NCBI RefSeq assembly: GCF_019669985.1
Contig: NZ_AP019782.1
Location: forward strand, 1 to 64,000
Length of the DNA: 64,000 nt
Reading direction: 5' to 3'
DNA from: Methylogaea oryzae
GTDB taxonomy: Bacteria > Pseudomonadota > Gammaproteobacteria > Methylococcales > Methylococcaceae
Below the pieces are notes generated by a model. The model did no database searches, was not told the DNA's origin, and saw only the letters and a program-made list of their open reading frames with translations. Position numbers and translations under genes: made by a program. Positions 38,255-48,129 of this stretch are shown in pieces; the first letter of the stretch is position 1, and each line of letters opens with the position of its first letter.

Positions 38255-41004
38255 GGCGGTTCCTCCGATGCATCTTCTTCGGCCATGGGAGGCGGATCCT
38301 TTTGCACCGGCAGGGTTAGGGAAAAAGCCGCCCCGCCGCCTTGGCGGCTTTCGACGCTCATTTCGCCCCCGTGGGCTTGCACGGCGGCTCTACAGATGGC
38401 CAAACCCAATCCCACGCCGCTTTGCGCGCTTTCCGCCTGGAGCCGGTAAAACTTATCGAACAGCTTTTGCTCCATTCCCGCCGGAATTCCCGGCCCACGG
38501 TCCTCTACCGCAATCGTCAGCCGATAGGGGGATAATTCGGCGGTGATGTCGATAGGGCTGCCGGGCGGCGTGTATTTCACGGCGTTGTCCAGCAGGTTGA
38601 CCAATACCTGCTGCAGCAGCACGGCATCCACCCACACCAGCGGCACGCCCTCCGGCAGCCGGACAGTCACCGGCCTGTCCTGCAACGGCTTTTCCAGCTG
38701 GCCCAGGGCGCTGCCGACAATTTCTTCCAGTGCGTACCACTGCCGATCCAGGGCGATTTCGCCGCCCTCAAGGCGCGCCATGTCCAGAAGCTTGCTGGTC
38801 AAGTCCGACATGCGCAACGCCTCCTCGTGAATGGCGCGGTTGAGTTCGCGCCGATCTTCCGGCTGCAGCGAGGCATCGTTCACGACCAGGGCGCCGGAGG
38901 CGCCGACGATGTTGGTCAGCGGCGTCCGCAGGTCGTGGGAGAGGGAGCCGAGCAGGGAGTTGCGCAAGGCTTCCGTTTCTGCGCGGATGGAGGCGTTTTT
39001 CGCCCGTTCCGCCGACTGGACCCGTTCCAAAGCCTGGACGATCTGGTTGCAAAAGGTTTCCAGCAACCGTCTTTGTTCCGGCAGAAATACCCGGCGCAAA
39101 CTGGCCGGCTCCAGGGCCAGCAGGCCGATGGCTTCTTGCGAGCCGCACAGGGGAATGTAAATCGCCCGATCTTCCGACAACGTGTCCGTGCCTTTGCCGG
39201 CCACCTGGCCGTGCTTGAACACCCACTGCGCCACGCGAAGGTCGATGCCGCGCAGGGGCGCAGGCAGCGACTCGGCGGTCGGGTAGGCCAGTTCTCCTTT
39301 CTCGTTACGCAGCAGCAATGCGGCCGAGCCGCCGAATTCGCCTTGCACGTGCCGCACGGCGATGTCGACGATATCCTCCTCCTCGCGGGCGCCGGCCAAC
39401 TCCTTACTCAGGCCGTACAGCGCGGCGGCGCGCCTTTCCCGGAAGGCGGCGATCTTGGCCTGGGAACGCACATTCTGCATGAGGTTGCTGGTGATGACGG
39501 CGACCAGGGTCATGACCGCCAGCCCGATGAGGTTCTGCGTATCCGATATAGCGAAGGAAAAGATCGGCGGCGCGAAAAAAAAGGCGAACGCGGGGGCGGT
39601 GAGCAGGCAGGCGAGCAGGGAGGGTCCCAGCCCGTAGCGGGTGGCCAGGAGAAATACGCCGAGCAGGTAAACCATCAGGATGCTGGCCGATCCGATATGG
39701 TTGCGCAGCGGCCAAGCGATCAGCGTGCACAGGTGCGGCGTGACGATGCCCCAGAAATAGCCGGCATAGCCGGCTCTGTCGGCGGTGGGCGCAAGGCCGC
39801 TGTCGAGCTGTTCGAGGGCGGCGGCCGGTTCGGCAAGGGAAGCGTCTTCCGGTTCGCTGCCCAACAGGTAGAAGTTGATGTCGTGCGCCCGGCTGATGAC
39901 GCTGTCCACCACGGAGCCGAGAAACCAGCGCCGCCAGCCCTTGCGGCCCGGCTTGCCCATGACCAGTTTGGTCGTGTTGTGTTCGCGCGCGAAATCCAGG
40001 ATCGCTTCGGTCATGTCCGGTCCGGACAAGGTCGCGGTGTCCGCCCCCAGTCGTTCCGCCAGGCGCAATACGCGCAGCACCTCGTCGCGTTGCGTCGGCG
40101 GCAGGCGCTGCAACTTCGGGGTTTCCACGTAGGCGACGATCCACGCCGCGTGCAGGCTGGATGCCAAGCGTTTGCCTGCCCATACCAGGCGTTCGGCGCG
40201 GGAGTCCGGGCCGACGCAAACCAGGATGCGCTCGCCCGCTTGCCAGACTTTGCGGATGGCGTGATCGCTGCGGTACTCGCGCATTTCCGCATCGACGCGT
40301 TCGGCGGTGCGCCTAAGGGCCAGTTCGCGTAAGGCGATGAGATTGCCCTTGCGGAAGAAATGACGGTTCGCCCTTTCCTCTTGCCGAGGCAGGCAAACCT
40401 TGCCCTGCGCCAGTCGTGCCAGCAACGCGTCCGGCGGCAGGTCCACCAGCTCCACTTCGTCGGCTTCGTCGAATACCGTATCCGGGACGGTCTCCCAACC
40501 CCGTATGCCGGTGATGTTACCGACATCTTCGTGCAGGCTTTCCAAGTGCTGCACATTCAGCGTCGTGTAGACATCGATGCCGGCGTCCAGCAGCTCTTTG
40601 ACGTCTTGCCAGCGTTTGCGATGGCGCGCTCCCGGCGCATTGCTGTGGGCGAGTTCGTCCACCAGGATCAAAGACGGTCGGCGGGCGAGCGCCTGATCCA
40701 GGTCGAATTCCTGCAGGGAAAGGCCGCGTTGCAAGACGATTTTCCGCGGCAGCGATTCCAGGTTCTCCAGCAACTCGGCGATTTCCTTGCTGCCGTGGGT
40801 TTCGACGATGCCCACGAGCGTTTCCCCGCCGTCCCGGTTCCGCTCTTTCGCCGCCAGCAGCATGGCATAGGTTTTCCCCACGCCGTCCGCCGCGCCGAAG
40901 AAAATCTTCAGGCGCCCGCGCCGCCGCCTTGCCTCGGCTCCCAACGCGCGGGCCGGCGAGGCGTTTGCGTTCGGACTGCGTGTGCTGGCGCCGGATGGGG
41001 ACAT
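38251..41004 (-). CDS. kdpD: KdpD-family sensor kinase, copy 1 (NhaD-linked)
   Basis: The 917-residue protein has all KdpD parts: N-terminal KdpD domain with Walker A GAADGVGKT at residues 37-45, a Usp domain, four membrane helices around residues 410-510, a GAF domain, then HisKA and HATPase. The phosphoacceptor histidine is in SLSHDLRTPLTN near residue 688; N- and G-boxes (LLDNAVKYTPPG, VEDRGPGIPAG, GVGLGLAIC) are intact. The second copy at 44.5 kb is a clear paralogue. Position directly after nhaD (20 bases) suggests it senses ionic or envelope stress that NhaD answers. Confidence 0.9.
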   Translation of the reverse strand: MSPSGASTRSPNANASPARALGAEARRRRGRLKIFFGAADGVGKTYAMLLAAKERNRDGGETLVGIVETHGSKEIAELLENLESLPRKIVLQRGLSLQEFDLDQALARRPSLILVDELAHSNAPGARHRKRWQDVKELLDAGIDVYTTLNVQHLESLHEDVGNITGIRGWETVPDTVFDEADEVELVDLPPDALLARLAQGKVCLPRQEERANRHFFRKGNLIALRELALRRTAERVDAEMREYRSDHAIRKVWQAGERILVCVGPDSRAERLVWAGKRLASSLHAAWIVAYVETPKLQRLPPTQRDEVLRVLRLAERLGADTATLSGPDMTEAILDFAREHNTTKLVMGKPGRKGWRRWFLGSVVDSVISRAHDINFYLLGSEPEDASLAEPAAALEQLDSGLAPTADRAGYAGYFWGIVTPHLCTLIAWPLRNHIGSASILMVYLLGVFLLATRYGLGPSLLACLLTAPAFAFFFAPPIFSFAISDTQNLIGLAVMTLVAVITSNLMQNVRSQAKIAAFRERRAAALYGLSKELAGAREEEDIVDIAVRHVQGEFGGSAALLLRNEKGELAYPTAESLPAPLRGIDLRVAQWVFKHGQVAGKGTDTLSEDRAIYIPLCGSQEAIGLLALEPASLRRVFLPEQRRLLETFCNQIVQALERVQSAERAKNASIRAETEALRNSLLGSLSHDLRTPLTNIVGASGALVVNDASLQPEDRRELNRAIHEEALRMSDLTSKLLDMARLEGGEIALDRQWYALEEIVGSALGQLEKPLQDRPVTVRLPEGVPLVWVDAVLLQQVLVNLLDNAVKYTPPGSPIDITAELSPYRLTIAVEDRGPGIPAGMEQKLFDKFYRLQAESAQSGVGLGLAICRAAVQAHGGEMSVESRQGGGAAFSLTLPVQKDPPPMAEEDASEEPP

Positions 41005-41024
41005 TAAAAACGCCTGGATCGAAA

Positions 41025-42500
41025 CTAGAACTTGCCGCCGTTAACTAAAAACAGCGTGGCGATACTGGCGAAAAAACCCAGCAGAACGGCGGGCATCCAG
41101 CGCAGGTGCAGGGTAAAAGTATAGCCTTCGCCTTCTTTCATATGCGCTTTCATCAATCCCAGCACGTGCAGGCCAGGCGCGGAACCGATCGCCAATAAGC
41201 TGCCACCCACTCCCAGCGTCAAGGTAAGCAACAACCACTGTCCTACCGGGAACGGCGGGTGCATGTTCAACACCGCGAACATCAATGTGCCGTTGTCGAT
41301 GGACGAAGAAGCCAAGCCGATCATGACGTTCGCCAAGGTGGCGTTGATTTCCGTAAATAAATAATGCGCCATGGCATCTAAATATCCGAGAAAGCTAAGC
41401 GCGCCGACAATCATCATCGCGCCATAGAAAAACATCAATGTATCCCAGTCGACTCCCGCGATGCACTTGAAAACATCGAAGCCCTTCTTTGATGCTATGT
41501 AGATTTGTATTTCGTGTTCGTCGTAGGCTTCGTGCTCGGTTGCGAGGCGATAGGTTTTTTCCGATTTCGTTAAATAGTAGGCAAAGAATTGCAGTATAGC
41601 CAAGCCGAACATCATTCCAACGATTGCCGGCATATCAAGAAAAACATTCGATAAAACGGTAGCGCTGAACGTGAGTATGAATATTAAAATAATCCGTTTG
41701 CTGCCGCGCTTCAAAATCGGTATGTCCCGCGAAAACGCGGGAGCTTCCTTGGTGACAGAGAAGTGCATGATGATTGCCGGCACCAAGAAATTGACTATGC
41801 AGGGGATGGTTAAATAAAAGAACTCGGTGAAATGCAGCATGTTTTGCTGCCAAACGAAAAATGTGGAAATGCCGCCTAAGGGGCTCATGGTGCCGCCGGC
41901 ATTAGCCGCAACGACGGCGTTCAGCCCTGCCAGGCCGACGAATCTGGGCTGGCCTTTGCCTATTTCCAGGATGATGTATCCCATCAGCAAGCCCACCGTC
42001 AGGCTGCTAATGACGGTAGACAACACAAAAGCCAGCGCGCCGGTAATCCAGAATAATTGCCGATAGCTGTACTGCCTGTTGCTTAACACGATTCGCAATG
42101 CATCGAAAATGCCTCGTTCGGTCATGGCATTTAAAAACGTCATCGATACGGTAATGAATAGAAATAACTCGGCGTAGGCTGTCAAATTGCTTTGGAAAAT
42201 TGGGGCGATGGTTTTTGCGCTGCCGTGCTCTATCGAATAGTAAGTAAAGATGGCAAACCAAATTAGCGCGGAGCCTAGAACCATCGGTTTGGCCTTGCTG
42301 AGTTGGTGCAGGTCTTCGGTCATTGCGATGGCATAGGCCATCACCGTGACTACAATCGCAAAATAGCCGAGAAAACTGTATTTCAGGTCAGCCGGCGTTG
42401 CGGCAGCCGTTTCTTGGGCAAAGCCCAGCACGGGTAAAAGGCAAGCGAATATTAAAGCCGATAGTTGGAGGGTTTTGCTGCGGCGCGAGGTGGTTTTCAT
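41025..42500 (-). CDS. nhaD: NhaD-type Na+/H+ antiporter
   Basis: The 491-residue protein has a cleavable-looking N-terminal segment and about twelve membrane helices. It shows the NhaD/ArsB superfamily features: GLAGLNAVVAANAGGTMSPLGGISTFFVW, FILTFSATVLSNVFLDMPAIVGM, ASSSIDNGTLMFAVL and GVGGSLLAIGSAPGLHVLG. NhaD exports Na+ (and Li+) in exchange for protons. GC content is visibly lower than in neighbouring genes. It lies 20 bases before kdpD copy 1 and 63 after apbE, all on the minus strand. Confidence 0.88.
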   Translation of the reverse strand: MKTTSRRSKTLQLSALIFACLLPVLGFAQETAAATPADLKYSFLGYFAIVVTVMAYAIAMTEDLHQLSKAKPMVLGSALIWFAIFTYYSIEHGSAKTIAPIFQSNLTAYAELFLFITVSMTFLNAMTERGIFDALRIVLSNRQYSYRQLFWITGALAFVLSTVISSLTVGLLMGYIILEIGKGQPRFVGLAGLNAVVAANAGGTMSPLGGISTFFVWQQNMLHFTEFFYLTIPCIVNFLVPAIIMHFSVTKEAPAFSRDIPILKRGSKRIILIFILTFSATVLSNVFLDMPAIVGMMFGLAILQFFAYYLTKSEKTYRLATEHEAYDEHEIQIYIASKKGFDVFKCIAGVDWDTLMFFYGAMMIVGALSFLGYLDAMAHYLFTEINATLANVMIGLASSSIDNGTLMFAVLNMHPPFPVGQWLLLTLTLGVGGSLLAIGSAPGLHVLGLMKAHMKEGEGYTFTLHLRWMPAVLLGFFASIATLFLVNGGKF

Positions 42501-42563
42501 AGGGGATTCTTGAGGTTTTAATTGGGCGCACGGAGGGGTGGGTAGCCCCGCAAGGGCTGGCTC

Positions 42564-43589
42564 TTAGGGCTGTGGCTCTTGAGAGGAAATAAACGCCTGG
42601 CTGGCGTGTTGTACGAATTTGCCTTCGTCCCGGTAAATCAGCAGCACCTTGAGGCGTTCGGTTTCGGCGATCTTGGCGGCTTCCTTTTCGCCCACGCACA
42701 GCAGGGCGGTGTCCCAGGCGTCGGCCCAAGTGGGGTCGTCGTGGAGGACGGTGACCGAAGCCAGGTGATGGGTGACCGGCCGGCCGGTCTTCGGGTTGAG
42801 GATGTGGGAATAGGTCTGGCCGTCGGCCTCGAAATAGTTGCGGTAGGTGCCGGCGGTCATGATCGCCATGCCCTGTTGTTCGCGCATTTCCAGTATCCGC
42901 TCGACTTCGCGGGTGAACGGGTTCGGCGTCTCGATGGCGACTCGCCAAGGTTGGCCGTTGGCCTTGCGGCCTTTGACTTTCATCTCGCCGCCCACTTCCA
43001 CCAGGTAGTCGTGTATTCCGGCGCTGTCCAGCAGATCCGCTATGGCTCCCACCGTGTAGCCCTGGGCGATGGACGATAAATCGATCTGCATCGCCGGATC
43101 GAGCCTGCGGATACGCGCCCCCGCCAAATCCACCTCGACGCGGGACATTCCGACGTGGGCCAGCGCCCCGTCGATTTCCTCCTGGCTGGGCACGCGGCTT
43201 TCGTGTTTGGAAAAGCCCCACAAATCGAACAGCGGCTTCACCGTCAGGTCGTAGCAACCTTCCGAGCGCTCGTACACCTGCTTGGCGATATCCACCAGCC
43301 GGGCGATTTCCGGCGAAACCGGCACCCAGTCGCTGCTGTTGAGGCGGTTGAAGCGGGAAATTTCGGAGTCGTCGCGATAATTGGACAGCTTGCGGTCGAT
43401 GTCATCGAAAGTTGCTTCGATGCGAGCGCTCAGGCCATCCCGTTGTGCCGCCGGCATGTCGCCCGCCAGTTTGATGTGGTAGGTGGTGCCCTGTGCCGAG
43501 CCTGCCAGCTCGGTTTCGCCGTCGCCGGATTGGCAGGCCGATAAAATGAATAGACCGCTTAACAGGACAGCAACAAGTCGTTTTTTCAT
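42564..43589 (-). CDS. apbE: FAD:protein FMN transferase (ApbE lipoprotein)
   Basis: ApbE attaches FMN covalently to threonine in proteins such as NqrB/C and RnfG. The 341-residue product has a lipobox (LSGLFILSACQ), the SAQGTTYHIKL strand, LVDIAKQVYERSEGCYDLTVKPLFDLWGF region, the IDLSSIAQGYTVG motif and the Mg-binding DAWDTALLCVG. The ATG at 43589 gives the lipoprotein start. Sitting before nhaD, it may serve a flavinylated Na+ pump elsewhere in the genome, an inference. Confidence 0.93.
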   Translation of the reverse strand: MKKRLVAVLLSGLFILSACQSGDGETELAGSAQGTTYHIKLAGDMPAAQRDGLSARIEATFDDIDRKLSNYRDDSEISRFNRLNSSDWVPVSPEIARLVDIAKQVYERSEGCYDLTVKPLFDLWGFSKHESRVPSQEEIDGALAHVGMSRVEVDLAGARIRRLDPAMQIDLSSIAQGYTVGAIADLLDSAGIHDYLVEVGGEMKVKGRKANGQPWRVAIETPNPFTREVERILEMREQQGMAIMTAGTYRNYFEADGQTYSHILNPKTGRPVTHHLASVTVLHDDPTWADAWDTALLCVGEKEAAKIAETERLKVLLIYRDEGKFVQHASQAFISSQEPQP

Positions 43590-43743
43590 AACCTCGTGAC
43601 AGTCTGGGGAGGGCATGTCGCCCTTTGCCGCAGACTTTAGTCAGGCCGGTATCAAAAACGCGTAAAAAATGGAGGCCGAATAACGGCGGACGCGATGGAG
43701 AAGGCCGGCGTGCTGAGCGACGCGGATGCGGGGGCGTTCGCCT

Positions 43744-44448
<705 letters not shown>

Positions 44449-44450
44449 GG

Positions 44451-47180
44451 CTAGGGCTGCGTCTCGCTTTCCGCCTCGATTTCGGGCGGGGTCCGCTCCA
44501 CCGGCAAGGCGAAGGCGAAGACCGCGCCGCCGCCGCTGCGGTTCCTGGCCTGGATGTGCCCGCCGTGGGCCTCGACGACGGCCTTGCAGATGGCCAGCCC
44601 CAGCCCGACGCCGCTTTGCGCCCCTTCCCGATGGACGCGGTAGAACTTTTCGAATAGCTGCTCTTCCTGGCCGGAGGGGAACCCCGGCCCATGGTCGGCG
44701 ACGGCGATCAGTACCCGATCGGCCTCCTGCTCGGCGGAAATTTCGATGGCGCTGCCGGCCGGGGTGTAGCGCGCGGCGTTTTCCAGCAGGTTTATCAGTA
44801 CCTGTTCGATCATGACGGCGTCCACGTAAAGCAGGGGCAGGGCGGTGGGCAGGCGGACCTGGAGCGGCCGGCCTTGCAACGGTTTGCCCAGCCGCGTCAG
44901 CACCGTGCCGACGATCTCTTCCAAGGAGTTCCACTGCCGGTTGAGGCTTACCATGCCGGCGTCCAGCCGCGCCATGTCGAGAATATTGTTGACCAGGTTG
45001 GACATGCGCCGCGCTTCGTCGTAGATGGCGCGGCTCAATTCGCGGCGGTCTTCCGGCCGCAGTTTGTCGTCGTTTTCCGCCAGGGTGCTGGCGGAGCCGA
45101 CGATGGTGGCCAGGGGCGTGCGCAGGTCGTGGGAAATGGAGCTGAGCAGGGAGTTGCGCAGGCGTTCGGCCTCCATCTGCACAAAGGTGGCCTTGGCCTG
45201 TTCGGCGAGACGCACCCGTTCCACGGCCTGGGCGATTTGACGGCAGAACGTTTCCAGCAATTTCCGCTGCTCCGGCAGGAAAATCCGCCGCAGGTTGGCC
45301 GGCAGCAAGGCCAGCACCCCCATGGAGCCCTCGGCGCCGATCAAAGGAAAATAGACGGCCTGTGCGCCGGGCAACGTGTCGGTGCCTTGGCCCGCCATCT
45401 GGTCGTGGTCCAGTACCCACTGCGCCACGCCCAAATCGCAGCCGGCGAGCGACTCCGGCAATGGCGCGTCGGTCGGATAGACGATGCGGCCGTTGCCGTT
45501 GGGAAACAGGATCGCGTTGCGGCTGCCGAACTCCGTGCGGATGTGGCGCACGGCGATGCGCACGATGTCGTCCTCGCTGCGGCTGGCGGACAGCTCCTTC
45601 GACATGGCGTAGAGCACCGAGGCGCGACGCTCCCGGTGAGCGGCGATTTTGGCTTGGGAGCGCATATTGGCGGTCAGTTGGCTGATGACGATGGACACCG
45701 CCAACAGGGCCAGCAGCACGATCACATACTGGGTGTCCGCCACCGTAAAACTGAAATAGGGCGTGACGAAGAGATAGTCGAATGCCGCCACGCCCAGCAG
45801 CGAGGCCAGGATGGATGGCCCGCGGCCGAAGCGGGAAGCGACGAACACCACCCCCGCCAGATAGATCATGACCAGATTGGCAAGCTCGAAGTGGCCGAGC
45901 AGGGTCTTGGCGACCAGCGTGCTCAGGGCGATGGTGGCGACGGCCCACAGATAGCCGCTATCGTGGCGCTTGCGCGCCGAGTCGCTTTCGTCGCGCGGCG
46001 GGGCGCGTTGCGCCTCCCGTGCCGCCGGTTCCCCCCGCGGGCTGCCCAATAGGTAGACGTTGATGTTGTGGGCTTCGGCAATCACCCGGTCGACCACCGA
46101 GCCGAGCAGCCAGCGTTTCCAGCCGCGCCGGGTCGGCTTGCCCATGAAAATCTTGGTGACGTTGCGTTCCCTGGCGAAATCCAGGATCGCTTCGGTCATG
46201 TCCGGCGCGCTCAGCGTCACCGTTTCCGCACCGAGCCGTTCCGCCTGGCGCAGCACGGCCAGCACTTGGTCGCGGCGTTCCGCGGGCAGGCGCTGCAATT
46301 TGGGGGTTTCCACGTAAGCCACGATCCAGTCGGCGTGGAGGCCGGCAGCGAGCCGCTTGCCGGCGCGCACCAGCCGTTCGGAAATGGGCGAAGGCCCGAT
46401 GCACACCAGCACCCGGTCTCCCACCTGCCACACGTCGCGGATGGCGTGGTCGTCGCGGTAGTCCTGCATCTGCGCGTCCACTCGGTCGGCCGTGCAGCGC
46501 AGCGCCAGTTCGCGCAGGGCGATGAGGTTGCCTTTGCGGAAAAAATGCTGAACGGCTTTTTCCGCCTGTTGCGGCAGGTAAACCTTGCCTTCCTTGAGGC
46601 GGTTCAGCAGTTCGTCCGGCGGCAGGTCCACCAGTTCCACTTCGTCGGCTTCTTCGAACACCGTGTCCGGCACCGACTCCCACACGCGGATGCCGGAGAT
46701 TTGCCCCACGTCGTCGCACAGGCTTTCCAGGTGCTGCACGTTGAGGGTGGTGTAGACGTCGATGCCGGCGTCCAGCAATTCCCTCACGTCCTGCCAGCGC
46801 TTGGGATGGCGCGAGCCGGGCACGTTGCTGTGGGCCAGTTCGTCGACCAGGATGAGGGTCGGCCTGCGTTTCAGGGCGCCGTCCAGGTCGAATTCGCGTA
46901 GACGGGTGCCGCGGTAGGCGAGGTGATGGACGGGCAGTATTTCCAGCCCCTCCAGCAAGGCGGCGGTTTCCTTGCGGCCGTGGGTTTCCACCAGCCCCAC
47001 CACCACGTCCACCGCTTCGGCGCGCCGCTCCCGCGCCGCCAGCAGCATGGCGAAGGTTTTGCCGACGCCGGCGGAAGCGCCGAAAAAAATTTTCAGCCGG
47101 CCGCGCCGGGCCTTGGCCTCGTCGCGCTCGACCTTGGCGAGCAGGTCATCGGGGTCGGGGCGCTGGTCAGGGGGCGCCAT
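44451..47180 (-). CDS. kdpD: KdpD sensor kinase, copy 2 (kdp operon)
   Basis: KdpD senses K+ limitation and phosphorylates KdpE. The 909-residue protein has Walker A GASAGVGKT, the Usp domain, four central membrane helices, GAF, HisKA with SISHDLRTPLAT near residue 682, and HATPase (LLENAARYTPAG, VADHGPGFPSG, GVGLGLAIC). The ATG at 47180 overlaps the preceding small gene by 14 bases; the frame stays open further upstream but the MAPPDQRPDPDDLLAK start is typical. Confidence 0.94.
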   Translation of the reverse strand: MAPPDQRPDPDDLLAKVERDEAKARRGRLKIFFGASAGVGKTFAMLLAARERRAEAVDVVVGLVETHGRKETAALLEGLEILPVHHLAYRGTRLREFDLDGALKRRPTLILVDELAHSNVPGSRHPKRWQDVRELLDAGIDVYTTLNVQHLESLCDDVGQISGIRVWESVPDTVFEEADEVELVDLPPDELLNRLKEGKVYLPQQAEKAVQHFFRKGNLIALRELALRCTADRVDAQMQDYRDDHAIRDVWQVGDRVLVCIGPSPISERLVRAGKRLAAGLHADWIVAYVETPKLQRLPAERRDQVLAVLRQAERLGAETVTLSAPDMTEAILDFARERNVTKIFMGKPTRRGWKRWLLGSVVDRVIAEAHNINVYLLGSPRGEPAAREAQRAPPRDESDSARKRHDSGYLWAVATIALSTLVAKTLLGHFELANLVMIYLAGVVFVASRFGRGPSILASLLGVAAFDYLFVTPYFSFTVADTQYVIVLLALLAVSIVISQLTANMRSQAKIAAHRERRASVLYAMSKELSASRSEDDIVRIAVRHIRTEFGSRNAILFPNGNGRIVYPTDAPLPESLAGCDLGVAQWVLDHDQMAGQGTDTLPGAQAVYFPLIGAEGSMGVLALLPANLRRIFLPEQRKLLETFCRQIAQAVERVRLAEQAKATFVQMEAERLRNSLLSSISHDLRTPLATIVGSASTLAENDDKLRPEDRRELSRAIYDEARRMSNLVNNILDMARLDAGMVSLNRQWNSLEEIVGTVLTRLGKPLQGRPLQVRLPTALPLLYVDAVMIEQVLINLLENAARYTPAGSAIEISAEQEADRVLIAVADHGPGFPSGQEEQLFEKFYRVHREGAQSGVGLGLAICKAVVEAHGGHIQARNRSGGGAVFAFALPVERTPPEIEAESETQP

Positions 47181-47535
47181 GTTTGATTCCGGGCCGGCCG
47201 TCGGGCGCGAGGTCCAGCGGCGGCACCGTGGTGTTGGACATGGGATTCGTTTCCATGGGTAGAATGCGGCCGGTGGCGCCGTCGCAAAACACTTTCCGCG
47301 CCTGTCCGTCGCTGCTGCGGATGTCGAAGCGGAACCGGTAATGGCCTTGCTGCCAGAGCAAGCCGAGATTTTCCACCGTGCCGGGCGCCAACGCCAGGGC
47401 GGCCAGCCGGCACGGTTCGAGGTTTTGCTTGCTGGGCGGAAGGCGGTAAGGGTCGGCGAGTTGTGCTGCGGCGCTGCCGTTCCACAGCGACAGCGCCAGC
47501 GCACATACAGCCCAAGCAGGTGGTATACGGCCCAT
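47167..47535 (-). CDS. PepSY-like secreted protein in the kdp operon
   Basis: The 122-residue product has a signal peptide (PPAWAVCALALSLWNGSAAA, cleavage before QLA) and one domain that resembles PepSY: a helix with an APGTVENLG turn, YRFRFDIRSSDG and a final VFCDGATGRILP with the typical D-x-x-T/S-G. Two cysteines (PCRLA and VFCDG) could pair. It lies between kdpC and kdpD, 10 bases after kdpC and overlapping kdpD by 14. A periplasmic modulator of KdpD or KdpC is possible but unproven. Confidence 0.65.
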   Translation of the reverse strand: MGRIPPAWAVCALALSLWNGSAAAQLADPYRLPPSKQNLEPCRLAALALAPGTVENLGLLWQQGHYRFRFDIRSSDGQARKVFCDGATGRILPMETNPMSNTTVPPLDLAPDGRPGIKHGAP

Positions 47536-47544
47536 GGGATTCGC

Positions 47545-48117
47545 TCAGCGCAAGGCGTCCAACGCCAAGTTGAGTTGCAGCACATTGACCCGCAGTTCGC
47601 CCAGCACGCCCAGTTGGCGGCCTGCGGTATGTTTTTTTACTAGCTCGCGCACTTTTTCCGGCGGCAGCCGGCGCGCCCGCGCCACGCGTTCTACTTGGTA
47701 TTCCGCCGCGGCCGGGCTGATGTGGGGATCCAGGCCGCTGGCCGAGGCGGTGACCAAATCGACGGGTATCGGCGCGGTATTGTGGGGGTTGGCGTCCTTG
47801 AGTGCCTGGATACGCGCCTTGACCGCTTCCGCCAGGGCCGGATTGGCCGGACCCAGGTTGGAGTCGCCGGACGCGGCGGCGTTGTACGGCATGGGCGCCG
47901 TGGCCGACGGCCGGCCCCAGAAGTATTGGGGGCCGCTGAACGGCTGGCCGATCAGCGCCGATCCGGCCGGCTTGCCGTCTTGAACGATCAGGCTGCCGTT
48001 GGCCTGGAAGGGAAAAGCGATTTGCGCGATGCCGGTGACCAGCAGGGGGTAGGCAATGCCGGTGGCGATGCTCCACAACAGCAGCATGGCGGCGGCGGTT
48101 TTCAAGTGCTGACGCAT
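47545..48117 (-). CDS. kdpC: K+-transporting ATPase subunit C
   Basis: KdpC is a single-span subunit that stabilises the KdpFABC pump. The 190-residue protein has an N-terminal membrane helix ([22 protein letters not shown]), then [32 protein letters not shown], and the signature [20 protein letters not shown]. It follows kdpB by 12 bases. Confidence 0.97.
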   Translation of the reverse strand: MRQHLKTAAAMLLLWSIATGIAYPLLVTGIAQIAFPFQANGSLIVQDGKPAGSALIGQPFSGPQYFWGRPSATAPMPYNAAASGDSNLGPANPALAEAVKARIQALKDANPHNTAPIPVDLVTASASGLDPHISPAAAEYQVERVARARRLPPEKVRELVKKHTAGRQLGVLGELRVNVLQLNLALDALR

Positions 48118-48129
48118 GGTGCAGCTCCT

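Noticed and set aside
43590-43743. KdpE-like TTTTTTACGCG motif upstream of apbE
   Set aside because: Only one half-site is present and the sequence after it differs from the kdp copies; too weak to call.
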